DNA of 64,000 nt from positions 1,050,001 to 1,114,000 of the forward strand of contig JAEMWC010000004.1 in assembly GCA_016490735.1 (NCBI GenBank). Reading direction: 5' to 3'. The stretch is from Pachyseris speciosa. Lineage: Eukaryota; Cnidaria; Anthozoa; Scleractinia; Pachyseridae. The notes below the pieces were generated by a model. That model was not told the DNA's origin. It did not search any database and worked only from the letters and a program-made list of their open reading frames with translations. This document shows positions 11,001 to 22,062 of the stretch, piece by piece (within the stretch, counting starts at the first letter, position 1; the number at the start of each line of letters is the position of its first letter). The translations under genes and the position numbers were made by a program.

Positions 11001-13335
11001 AGTCTTTTGGAACATGGGTAAAAAACATCAGGCAGGCCAACAATTTTTACCCCTTGACTTTTTAAGTTTATCATATAGAATTCCAGGAAAGATAAAAAAA
11101 TGTCATTTACCACTTGTAAATATCTTCATTGGTTCCAGAGATATTTAAGTTTGAAAAATGTGCAAAATATGCAAATGACATTACTGATGTTATAGTATCA
11201 ACCCAGCAAAACACCAAGTATACAAATAGAGTTATCTTGGTCAATTTGCAGCAGAGAGCATTGAAACTTCGTAGGCTAATAGCTCTACAAACAACATACC
11301 TACCACTACAAAATTTTCAGTATCCATGGCAACTCACTCTTTTCCAGCCCCCCAACCTGATTTCAATATTTTAGTGATTTTCAACACGAAAAACATTTAA
11401 CAAGGCCAAGAACTCAACCTAATATATTTATATGCTTGGTGGATCATGCAGATGAGGCACCATTCGCAAATATCAAAATAGAATGCCAATGGTGGCCAGC
11501 AATGCCCTTATATCAGGGAGGTCTGGAACCCACTATGTTGCCATGGTAACAATAATGATAAGCTCATATTGTGAAGCACATCTAGTAGAATCGTTCTGCA
11601 AGGGATCAATTCTTGTGGTATATCACGGCCAGCAGACCCGGCTTTAATCTAAAAGTAAAGTGCATTGCACATCAAAATGAACAGAAATGGTTGTGAACAG
11701 TAAACTGACATTGTAATTACTCGGGATACTGTAAGTATACCGAGTTATAAAATGTGTCAGATTTCAGTCTTTTTTTTTTTCTGTGCAGCAAAATGCACAA
11801 TACAATTACGTTCCGGTGTTTGGATTGGCCAATGCACAATAGCAGGCACGTGGCGGTGTGTTCATTGGTTAAAGCAAACCACATAGTCCAAAGGTCGAAA
11901 GGCTAACATCACGCGACGGTTGTTTACAAGTTATGCAAATTCATCGTGTTTGAGTTGTGAAGCTAGATATTTTAATACAGCAGTCTGTCCCCGTGAAAAG
12001 GTTTGCCGAGTGTTAAGAAAAAGTTGGAAGCCTCGCACGTGTAGTGCTTATCGGCTAATCGATATCACAAGTCGAATTCGACTGTGACAGAAAAATTACA
12101 GATTTGCACAAAGTTGTTTTCGTAATGTGATACCTTCCATTTAATACGTGACCGCAAGTGAACACTCAAGGTTAAATAATCCACTTCGACCGCCGGACCA
12201 AATTTTCCTGCACATATCTTTGTAAAGTTGTTAAGCTAGATTTTAATACAGTACAGACTGTCCGCGTGAAAAGGTTTGCCGAATTTAAGACAAGGTTGGA
12301 AGCCTCGCACATGCTGTGAGAGAACGTTGTGACAGTTCTATATTTAGAAAATCGCAAAGTTGTTTTGATGTAATTTGATCCGGTTTATACCACAACTCAA
12401 TCGCTGTGACAATTCTATATTTAGAGACAAGTTTGCGAATTTTTGGTTTTCACGTGATGTCAGAAAAAAAAACTAAAATTAAACATTTATATTTTTTACC
12501 TTCATCAGGTAAATGACATTTTAAGCCAAGTAACAGCTTTGTTTTGAAAATAGAGCGGTTTGAATTTCAAGTTCTTTTGGATTGCTTCTGAGAAACATGT
12601 ACACGGAAACGATTCGCCTTGTGTATATCCAATATGTTAAGAGAGAAGTGTCTATGCGAATGTTCGGTTCGCAGAGAGAAAAAACTCCAGATGTTGCCAC
12701 TAAATTTAGAAGTAAACAACAACAGCTGACAACGAATATGGATGGCAACTCTCAAAACAGTTTAACGAGCTTTGCTCGTACGTGAACAAAAAGGCCTTAT
12801 GTGAACCCAAAAGCAAACCTCTAGCCGGATAGTTTCGAGAATCAGAAAGCGTGCGTCCGGCTTCTGCAGCACAAAAGTATCCCGAGTTAACGCTCATAGA
12901 GCGTCTTGTTTGTCTTAGTTATTCATGTTAATTTCAAAGGAAATTGCATGGAATGTGGAATTTTTCTGTCATCTTAAATGTAACAGTGTTATTGTTATCT
13001 TTAACGTACAGTAAGAGCCTGAAAGGAACAAACACAGAATTGGTATACAACTTTTGAAGCTTTTCGTTGCCACCAGTATTTTAAGCTGTGCTCCTAAATT
13101 TTTGACAATGTGCCTAGAAATTTACACCTGCTAGCACAAGTACTCCCAAAGACAAAAGTAAACTTTGAGCCCTGTAAATGCTAAATTTCATTATGAAATG
13201 GTGCTTCTGATGCACTGTTTATTGACAAAATTGACAATTTATTGACAATTTCAGATATGTGACCCTCTACGGGAAAACGTACACTAACAAACTTCCGTTA
13301 AACAGTCTAAAATGTTAGCTATCCGTTAGTCACTG
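11001..13335. other. Intergenic with a diverged direct duplication
   Basis: A block at about 11955-12045 (from GTGAAGCTAGATATTTTAAT) recurs at about 12228-12315, both ending in GGAAGCCTCGCAC; the sequence downstream is also partly repeated. ACTCGGGATACT at 11718-11729 reappears inverted as AGTATCCCGAGT near 12876-12887, a possible short-TIR element of about 1.17 kb. No coding region was recognised. Confidence 0.4.
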
Positions 13336-13426
13336 GTGCAGCGCTCTGCCGACTGAGCTAACAAGCCATCTGAGAGCTGGACCAGCTCTCAGATGGCTTG
13401 TTAGCTCAGTCAGTAGAGCGCTGCAC
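13336..13426. repeat. Inverted pair of tRNA-derived SINE heads (91-bp palindrome)
   Basis: Two 45-bp arms meet around a single base at 13381. Each arm holds TTAGCTCAGTNNGTAGAGCG, the D-arm/A-box region of a tRNA gene, preceded by AGCTCTCAGATGGCTTG. Only the right arm continues a little into tRNA-like sequence (CTGCACAGGTATCGC). There is no B box, so it is a SINE relic and not a tRNA gene. Confidence 0.7.
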
Positions 13427-14040
13427 AGGTATCGCAGTATTCATTCTCTCCTTACCCGTTAGAAAAAAGTTGTTTCTTCGCAGTTGTTGGCGATAAACTT
13501 GCCAAAATCTAATGCTGTGTATTTGCAGCGACCTTAAGGCATTAAACAACTCTCTAAATACTGATTTACAAGCTTAGCTTTAATCGATTTCCTTAATTCT
13601 TGGGACTGGGAACGTTTGTCTTTATTCTTAAAGTCCACAGTTGAAATAAAAACGATGAAATTTGAACAAAAATAAAGAGCAGGAGAACTATTCAAAACGT
13701 TTCCTTAGTAACCACACAGACATTTAAAGAGTGAAATCTGGACACCAGAGTAGCTGACAATGATCAAAACAACATGGAAATGTTCGCTTTCGCATCAGCT
13801 GTGCATGGATAGTGTTTAAAAATATGAACAGAAGCCATCGCTCAGAGAAAAACTTGTCGCTAAACAAGAGTTTAACAACCCCAAGGATAAACACACCATG
13901 CAAGTAATGAAAGGCAATGAAATGGTTGGCCATTTGCCTCACAAGTTCTACCAAATAGCGTGATATTTTCTCTCATATACTATTTCAGTATTTGCAACCC
14001 ATATAGAAGTCAGTTTACTCCCTCTGAAAGCAATGGTCTC

Positions 14041-15201
14041 ATATATAAGCCGCACCCACGACATTTTCTTTTAGGAGCTGTTGTTTATAGCATCGGCGAA
14101 TTTTTATTGAACAATTGCAGTAGCTTAGTGACCTGGCAAGCACTGTTGCATGGTTCATTTGTTATGCATGTGGACAGGGTGTGGACCAATTATATTACTG
14201 TAACCAATGGCTTGTCTTACTTGTTAAACGCTCAAGCAAGATTCCTGCAACACAAAAACCTTGCACTTCGACAGAAGACTAAAATCGCCCAGAAGTTACC
14301 AGAAGATCTGGACCAGAAGATTACAGACTTCCATAGCTTCATTATAAAGAGCTGAAGGAGGGAAAATTACAAACTTGTCCACATTGGGAATATGGATGAA
14401 ACTCCCGTTTGGTTCAATATGCCGTCAGCAAAGACCGTAAACGCAAAAGGAGAGAAAACTGTGCTGGTTAACACAACTGGTCACGAGAAATCGCGATTCA
14501 CTGTTGTACTTGCATGCCTGGCAGATGGAACAAAGCTTAAGCCCATGGTGATATTCAAATGGAAGACATTGCCGAAGGAGAACTTTCCAACTGGTGTTCT
14601 TGTCCACTTTCACCCGAAGGGATGGATGGATGAAGGTGGAATGAAGCTCTGGACAGAGAAAGTGTGGCGGTCACGACCTGGCAGCCTTCTGAGAAAGAAA
14701 AGTCTGCTTCTTTGGGATTTGTTTTGTGCTCATCTTTGTGACCCGGTGAAACAAGCAATACGCCAAACGAACACCGACAGCGCTGTAATACCCAGCAGTT
14801 TAACAAGCATCCTCCAACCAGTTTGCCTGAACAAGCCTTTCAAAGATCACCTCCGTGAACAATGGAACAACTGGATGTTGGAAGGCCAGAAGAGCTTCAC
14901 TCCTTCTGGAAATGTAAAGGCAGCATCACTCTCCACTGTATGCCTGTGGGTCTTGGATGCCTGGCTTAGTCTTCCAGGTGAGATGGTAGCCCTATCGTTC
15001 AAGAAGTGTGGCATATCAAATTCCATGGATGGCACAGAGGACGACATTCTTTGAGAGGAAGATGTGGCATCATCTACCACACATACATGTATTGACGTGG
15101 AAGAAGATGAAGAAGGAGTGTATGCTGATCACCTTACAGTGGAAGTGTGGCAGAACTTGTTTGGGGACAGTGATGACGAAGAATTTGATGGCTTTCAGTG
15201 A
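14041..15201 (+). pseudogene. pogo/Tigger-like transposase (DDE_1), inactivated
   Basis: One frame runs through ...L-R-Q-K-T-K-I-A-Q-K-L-P-E-D-L-D (CENP-B-type N-terminal side), M-D-E-T-P-V-W (first catalytic Asp, 14392-14412), and L-L-L-W-D-L-F-C-A-H (second Asp, about 14710-14740). It then reaches T-S-I-L-Q-P-V-C-L-N-K-P-F-K, where the family normally has an L-D pair after L-Q-P, so the third Asp is missing. The tail is acidic and ends at the TGA of 15199-15201. In-frame TGA codons at 14353-14355 and 15052-15054 add to the damage. The HTH region before 14200 is no longer recognisable. Confidence 0.8.
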
Positions 15202-15774
15202 GCAGGGTCTGTGCTTGCTGTGCAAACGGCTCCTTTAGGAGCCACCAAATCAACAAAAGCAATGGCCAACAATAAACTTTAATGTGTTTTTATTTATTGT
15301 CTAAAAATACTGATAATCAATGAATATTCCCCTTGTGAGCAAAACATTCAGAAACATGTGGAGTTATTTAGTCACCAGTACCCCACAAAATTGTAGCCTG
15401 GTTACCAAGTTTTTTCTAAATGGTGTGTTGTTTTCCTCAGCGATTTTCGAAGCTCTTCACTGTTTCTATGGTCAACTAAATCTCTTTCCCATGTCAACAC
15501 TAAGAGAAAGGTTAGTTTAAAGTGAAAAGATTTCATTTTCAACACAATTCACTTCCAAATTTATGAAAGCTTCCCCGAGTAATCCAAAGTGTTCATGTGC
15601 ATGAAGTTAGAAGTGCTAATAAACACAGTTGCATCTTGTTCTGCTTTTTTGTCCTCTTTTCCTGCAAAAAAATTCTCAGAAGTATAGATTAAGTTTTTGG
15701 AACAATTCTATTGGTCTGAATTTCAACTATTTAGCCAGAAATGAAGAAAAACCGTTTTTTATGTCCTGAAAATG

Positions 15775-15823
15775 GGGGGTCGACTTATACAGGAGTTTGA
15801 CATACACGAGTATATACAGTATT
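15775..15823. repeat. Right terminal repeat of the pogo-type element
   Basis: Reversed, this reads ACTGTATATACTCGTGTATG followed by CAAACTCCTGTATAAGTCGACC, the expected style of a pogo-type terminus. The matching left end was not found before 14041, so the element is probably truncated there. Confidence 0.5.
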
Positions 15824-16323
15824 TTTTATAAGTGTCAAGCCACCAAATCCTGCTGACAGAATAATGCACCGATTGCATTATTTACAAGTCAAAACTCACC
15901 AAAATTGTCATATAAGGTCCCGGAATCCACTCACAGAGGGGCCAGAGACACAATTTCTCTCGTGAATTGCCTTGACTCGCAAGAAACACTTTCAGCAATT
16001 CACTCACTGTGAAATTGCTTCTCACTTCTGTTTTCTTTCAGAGGATTGCCTCTACCCACCAACACAGCTTTATGATGCAAGGCAAGGGACTTCTGAAGTG
16101 GCAAATGGCTCGAAAAACACACTTATAAATCAAATGCCTACCGAATTAACTGTTGGCTTAGAAATGACCAACAGCTGGCGTGACAAGCGTGACAGAAAAG
16201 ATAGACTCGTTCGTTGAACTCGTTTATTAAAAACATCATACATTACAGTCCTAGGACTGAATTACATACAATATAAAAATTACAATAAAATGGTTAATTA
16301 CAATTAAACAACTGTAAACTATT
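15824..16323. other. No recognised gene
   Basis: One open frame of 81 codons (15972-16217) shows no motif. AT-rich sequence from 16217 with TTTATTAAAAACATC resembles the reversed 3' end of a non-LTR element. Confidence 0.3.
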
Positions 16324-16370
16324 TCACAACTGATGATGATCGTTGAACAATCGAAACATGTCTTGTTTTA
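16324..16370 (+). ncRNA. Hammerhead-ribozyme-like motif of a Penelope-type terminus
   Basis: CTGATGA at 16330-16336 is followed by a stem-loop (GATCGT-TGA-ACAATC with one C-A mismatch), then GAAA, a four-base CATG that can pair with itself, and TC. The flanking ACAA and TTGT can form stem I. This is the order of a type I hammerhead core with a minimal stem III, as reported for Penelope-like elements. No Penelope ORF lies next to it, so it is a solo terminus. Confidence 0.4.
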
Positions 16371-16703
16371 AACTCAAAGTGGTTGTCCATTTTTTTAAAA
16401 TATTAACTTGTCTGCTTTTATCAAGACCGTTTTAATTACAATTGTGTTTAAAAGTTATTTACATCGCGTGGCTAATAATAAAAGAGTTCAGGAAACAATC
16501 GGTGCGACAAACTGGAGTATTACAACGCCTCTTATTTATTAGACGCCGAGGGTGGGAACTGGCCATAGGAGCTTTCAGTCTTGTTGACCAGCAAAACCTC
16601 CATGGTAACCCCATATATGGAAGAATGAAATTGACTTTGCCACCAACCCTCAAGAATTACAAAAAAGGAGGTACAAAATGGTGGCTGGGAATGAGTTAAT
16701 TAA

Positions 16704-17306
16704 CAATTAGATTATGAGCTCGAGATTTCTATTGCGTAATAGCTCATGAGGGCGCAGCCCGAATCAGCTCTCACGCATAGAAATTGAGAGCGAATAATTA
16801 TTGTTTTAGCATAAACCTACCAGTCGTTCAAAACTTAACAAGTAAATTATATAAATCATCCTCATAGTACTTCAAAAATGCAAAGAGGTGGCCGCCATTT
16901 TGTTGACAACCGCTACTCACTACCTATCACAGAATAGTGAGTAGCATAGCCAATCAGGGTACGGCATTCATGATAGAACGCTAGTAGATTTATACTAATA
17001 CCGATTAGTATAATTCTACTAGCCTTCTATCACGAATACAGTTCTCTGATTGGCTACGCTACTCGCTATCTATTCTGTGATAGATAGTGAGTAGTGGTTG
17101 TCAACAAAATGGCAGCCGCTTCTTCGCGTTTTCAAAGTGGTTGCGTGGAGGATTTAGATAATTTACTTGTTTAGCTTTGAAAGACTAGTAGATTTATACT
17201 AAAACAATTAGATTATTCGCTCTCGATTTCTATGTGTGATAGCTGATTCGGGCTGCACCCTTATCAGCTATCACACGATAGAAACCTCAAGCTCATAATC
17301 TAATTG
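16704..17306. mobile_element. Foldback MITE, 603 bp, TTAA duplication
   Basis: Nearly the whole element is one inverted repeat around a centre near 17005. It is flanked by TTAA at 16700-16703 and 17307-17310 and starts CAATTAGATTATGAGCTYGA. Each end also contains its own smaller hairpin (GATAGCTGATTCGGGC type). TTAA targets fit piggyBac or Kolobok; the element codes for nothing. Confidence 0.85.
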
Positions 17307-17694
17307 TTAAATAGACCGTATTCCTATTCTCTGTTATGGACAGGAACTAAGGTGCACACGTACACAAGGCTTAAACGGGGGAATCTTTTCATATGTTAAG
17401 GTATTACCCCACTAGAGTCTCCACTTCGTCCTAAATCCAGTTCAATACCGAGAACACGAATATGGTCTATTGAATTTCTCTCGTAATCTCGGTGTAGTGT
17501 TATTCTCAAGATATGTCTACAAAGTTTGTTATTGTGTCCCTTTTCAAACAGTCTCCAGTTGGACAGAATACCCGCGAAAAATAATGTTGAAACTGTACCC
17601 TACCTGCGCGACTTTTAGCCCGAAAATTATTGAATCCACTGTAAAAAAAAACTCCGAAATCCGCTCTGTCAAATCAAGCTAATGTCAAGCTAAG

Positions 17695-17808
17695 ATGGCG
17701 TCGAGTGTAACTCGTTCGAAAGCTGCTCTGTCCTATGTTGTACAGTTCGGCCAAACTGAAGTACTTAGTCGAACGGAAGAACTCAAATTAACATTGCATG
17801 CCCTCTGA
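17695..17808 (+). CDS. Small ORF with strong start context, unrecognised
   Basis: AAGATGGCG starts a 37-codon frame (M-A-S-S-V-T-R-S-K-A-A-L-S-Y) ending in TGA at 17806. The Kozak-like start and balanced composition suggest the 5' end of a former gene, perhaps from a transposon. No family was recognised, and it could be chance. Confidence 0.2.
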   Translation: MASSVTRSKAALSYVVQFGQTEVLSRTEELKLTLHAL

Positions 17809-18423
17809 AACAGCATGAAGTTAAAAGAAACAAGCTTAATGTTCAAAATGTGTACATGTGTCAGTTGCAGTTTGCTGTTCGAGGAAGGTCCTCGCCTTCG
17901 AGGCGGGAAAATACACGCGTTCTTCACTTCATTACTAGTAAAACTACACATATCAAACTTTGCAGACAAGGTTTACGCCAAAATATATCTACAACAAACA
18001 GTGCAAACTTACCATTTACGTTACTTGGAGTCCAACATGCTCAATTTCCCACACGTAAGTTGCTACATATCAGCTACTTTGTGACAGGCCCTTTGACAAA
18101 ACTACTCATCCGGGGTAATTACTCATCCGCAATCCCTTATTTGGTAGACTGCAAGACGCACGTCACCTGACTCACGCTCCCAGGAGCCCCTGACGTTCCC
18201 CAGTGACCTTTTGAAAGTTTTTTCCTCTCTTTCGATAAAATTAATGCAAAAGTATTGCGAATTTTACAAAAACTGGATCCTTGCAAACACTCTTCTTCGA
18301 CCATTTTATGATTAGGTTCAAAAAGAGCATGTTTCTGGGGCGGGCAACCACTGTTATTTATTTATTTTTTTATCTTTTTCGTGGGGGGGGGGAGGGAGGG
18401 GAACAAGGAAGTGATCGATTACT
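17809..18423. other. No recognised gene
   Basis: Two overlapping open frames (17815-18084 and 17850-18170) have no motif. A G-rich run lies at 18384-18398. Confidence 0.35.
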
Positions 18424-19195
18424 TACCGTAAAAGCTCTATTAAGCCCCCCTCTCTAGAAACCGCCCGTTTCGAAGTCGTTTTTTTGTAATAAACCCCCCC
18501 CCCCCCACACCTTTTGGGACATGAGCTTTTGTAATTAGTCCCTCCCAGGGGGGGGTCAGCAGCGAGGCCTGGAACCGAGGGTACATGTTCGGCCGAGCGA
18601 GAGTAAGCACTAATTTATTTGAAAACAAGCATGGCCGCCGATAGCATACAAAGCATCCATAATGCCAGGTGTCTCCACTTTTCGATCGCTAGTGTGCTCG
18701 TTTGCTACTTGTGACACTACGTGAGTTAATCTAAGGTAATGTGGTTTACGACCTTGCTAAAACCTACCGTAGGAAGCCTGGAAAAGTCGGGGAAAACAGC
18801 TCATGCCAGTATGTAACTTACGTCATTGCCTCGAAAGGGTTTACCTAAAACACCGAATCCGGAATGTGGAATCCGGAATGCGGAATGCGGAATGCGGAAT
18901 CCGGAATCCGGAATACGAAATATGAAATCCGGAATACGGAATGTACAGAAGTTTGGTAAAAAATTTTGACAAAGGTTGAAGTCACTTGGGTAATAATATG
19001 TTCAACAAATTATATGATGACTTAGCCTGAGTTTTGCAGCAATCAAGCAATCAATCAATCTAGGGCAGCATTTTAATACTTTGGTTTTGTTTTTAATAAA
19101 CCGCCTGATTCCTTTAAAGCACACAGCTTTCAATCACACTTCAACGATACTAATCAATGTTTTGTGCATTTTGAACATTTTAAATTAAAATCATT

Positions 19196-20553
19196 TTACA
19201 GCGGTGATTGTATTGCCGTGAACACCTAAAATATGTCTGGAATGTTAATTGTGTTGTAACCAATCACAGGCGAGATCTTCAAACCACAGAAACCACAGGC
19301 AACGAACGGTTTCCTATCTGTCACGGAACAAATTATTTTCGTTTTGTTTTATTCAGTCTCTTTACAAGTAAACAATTGCTTTTCCTTCCTATTTGTTTAC
19401 AGTGTGTGCTATGATAGCGAAGAATACAGGTTTGAACGATTTTGAAATAAATTACAAAGCCGAAGTGCCGGGCCGACGCACGCGACGGTTTGGCGTGGGA
19501 ATTTTCAAACTTTTTGTAACGATCGAAATCGGTAGTTACGCCTGATCGCAAGTTACAATGTTGCAAGGTAAGCCGCTAGAATTTTCTGATTCCCATCGCT
19601 TCGCGGCTATTGCAGCAAGCGTTAACACTTTTTTGTTAGGTCAGGGAGATTTACTAAATTGGTAATTTATTACCTGTATTCTTTTTTTTTTGGTAGCTAA
19701 TAATGAAGTTGAAATTCGAGAGTTGTTCTTGCCGATGTTTTCGTTTCTGATAACATAATCCTCGCTAATATTTTTTTGTAGAACAAGGGGATTGGATTTA
19801 CGTGCGCTAACGATTAAACCTTCGAACTACTGTGCCGGCAGAAGCTCCTTGATCGCAAGATCGCAAACTGGAAAACCACCGACCAAATTCAACATCTATG
19901 GAATGATTGACACATCGCGCAAAGTAAACAGCCCAATTTTCGGTATTCCTTCCAAAATATAATTTTGCTTTTTCTCTGAAGGCATTTATGCATTTGATAT
20001 CTGGGGGATTACATGCTGTAGGAAACTAGTTATGAGGGGATTTAGCCAAGAAGATTTTAAGTCCCCTTTGGATGCGATTATTAGCACATCTTGCGCGCAA
20101 AAGAAAAAAAAACATGATTATCTCCGATCGCAGTTCTTCTTACCAAAAGGATCTCCGTAAATGTCCGTAAACTCGCATGTTACAACCCAACGGCTTTATA
20201 TTGTTGAATGCATATCTGAAAATTTATTTTTCTAAGAATACACGATTGTTCATTATGTCGTTACATGGAAAGCCGGTCGTCGTCGCGTCGCGTTGGCTTC
20301 TAAATTTTTCTTTCTAAAATCGAACGATGTGCTGAATGCGGTCCTCAGCACTGATCTTGGGGAGCAGTGGTGTTTTAAATTCCTAATAAGACAGCTTGTA
20401 TCCTTAAACATGTTAAATAAAACGAAAATAATTTGTTCCGTGACCGTTCGTTGCCTGTGGTTTCTGTGGTTTGAAGATCTCGCCTGTGATTGGTTACAGC
20501 ACAACATTCCAGACATATTTTAGGTGTTCACGGCAATATAATCACCGCTGTAA
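19196..20553. mobile_element. Non-autonomous DNA transposon with ~140-bp TIRs
   Basis: Sequence starting TTACAGCGGTGATTGTATTG is repeated inverted to 20553. The match runs through CCAATCACAGGCGAGATC and CACGGAACAAATTATTTTCG, to about 19350 on the left and 20415 on the right. No ORF of note lies between. Direct flanking duplications were not clear, so the superfamily is unassigned; CAGCGGTG-type ends would suit hAT. Confidence 0.65.
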
Positions 20554-21531
20554 TTAAAAGCACCTTTTCTTATTCTTTTTGGTGATGAATAGTGTTAGTC
20601 CTGTCCACAAGTTGACGGCAACTTTTTGAACAACTTTCGATTTTCGATCAACCTTTTTTGATTTCGAGCAACTTTTTTTCCGTTTTCAATGTTTTGTTAT
20701 TGATTTCAGCTAGATCTTTATAAAACAAGAGCTATTTTAAACGCTTCGTGACCAAAAAGCAGAGAAAAATCACTTTCCATATCTTGACTTAATTGCGCGT
20801 GGGAACGCTTACGCCCGATTGGTCATTGTCTGTTGCTCCATGCTGGAATGTTTGGGAACTGTATCGGCGCGTACATTTCAGGTTGTCGAGTGGCCATCGA
20901 TAAAACGTGGAACATGGGACATTCTGGAACATCCCGGTACATTCAGGAACCGAGTCTCCAAAAGACAAAGGAAGATCACTTAAAAAAAAAACTTTTAAAT
21001 ATACAGAAAAAAAGAAACTAACACGAAATAAATATAATCCGAGAGATTAATTGGAGAAAAAAAGAAGACAAAAAAATATTTATTTCAAAAAAAAAAAAAG
21101 AAAAGACGTTTATAAATGCCATACCTGGAAATGATAGCTATGGGGGCTGGGTGAGGATTGTTTTAGCGCTTTCATTTGCTTACAACATTTTCACCCTCAT
21201 ACAGTTGTACCGTCTTCAGTCATTGCTCTTTTTTTCGAAAAAACCTAAGTCAGTATGGTGCCCAATATACCTTGAAACTTTTATATAGGGACCTTGAGCA
21301 CGCAAAATCCGCTGCTCTCCACTTCTGATTGGTTAAGGACATCTACAACAACTGAGGACTTGGTCAGGCCTACTTTTACAGTAGGCGATAAACGTGGTTA
21401 ATCTGCTCCAAGAAAGATTTTCTTCCCAATAGCAATGCTTCTCACTCCGTTTTTGCAGCGATGGCTGCACTGCATGGGCCTGTTTGTTTCTTAAGGTTAA
21501 ACTAGTGTAAAATCTCGCGGATCAGCTCTTT

Positions 21532-21854
21532 ATGTTGCATTTAATGATCCTGCATACGGTCTTTCTTAATAGTTATCCTTATATCCCTCCACATCGACTC
21601 AACTGGAAAGAACAAACCAATTCCCAGACTAAGACTTCACTCCTGTCACCTACCTCCTCCTGTAAGACATCTATCGTCTTCATGGTCAGTGCTTATAGCT
21701 TAAGATCTTCGATTGCACCTGTCCTTTCTATTCCGAGAGAGTCGGGAACTTTTCAGCACTCGACAGCAACTACTTTTAATAAGCTCCCTGTAGCTATTAG
21801 AAACATAACTGAGTATAACTCCTTTTGTCGTAGTGTGAAGAGACATTTTTTATC

Positions 21855-21904
<50 letters not shown>

Positions 21905-21915
21905 GGTTCTTTTAA
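21532..21915 (+). mobile_element. 3' end of a CR1/L2-like LINE with (TTA)n tail
   Basis: The frame reads Y-S-L-R-S-S ... T-A-T-T-F-N-K-L-P-V-A-I-R-N and then S-F-C-R-S-V-K-R-H-F-L, the usual C-terminal block of CR1/L2-type reverse transcriptases (W/F-N-x-L-P ... F-K-x-x-L-K-x-H-L). It is followed within 20 bp by about 14 units of ATT (21862-21903), the microsatellite tail typical of these elements. Only the last part of the element is present. Confidence 0.6.
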
Positions 21916-22062
21916 CCCTCTTATTAATTATTAATTCCAGTTTCTAGATTCCGTATTCCGGATTCCAGATTCTGGATTTTGGATTCTGGATTCCGGATTC
22001 CGGATTCCGGATTCCGGATTCCGGATTCCAGATTTCATATTTTAGGTAAACCCCCTCGAAAC

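Larger units (their letters stand above)
18831..22062. mobile_element. Inverted-repeat element with GGAATCCGG terminal arrays
   Basis: The left end (CGAAAGGGTTTACCTAAAAC at 18831) is mirrored at the right end near 22040-22062 (TTTTAGGTAAACCCCCTCG). Just inside each end lies a short tandem array of a ~10-bp GGAATCCGGA unit: 18856-18943 on the left and, inverted, about 21947-22032 on the right. It contains the element at 19196-20553 and a LINE 3' end, so it is old. Confidence 0.5.

Noticed and set aside
18856..18943. A CRISPR array
   Set aside because: The 10-bp units are contiguous without spacers; it is a short tandem repeat in a eukaryotic transposon.
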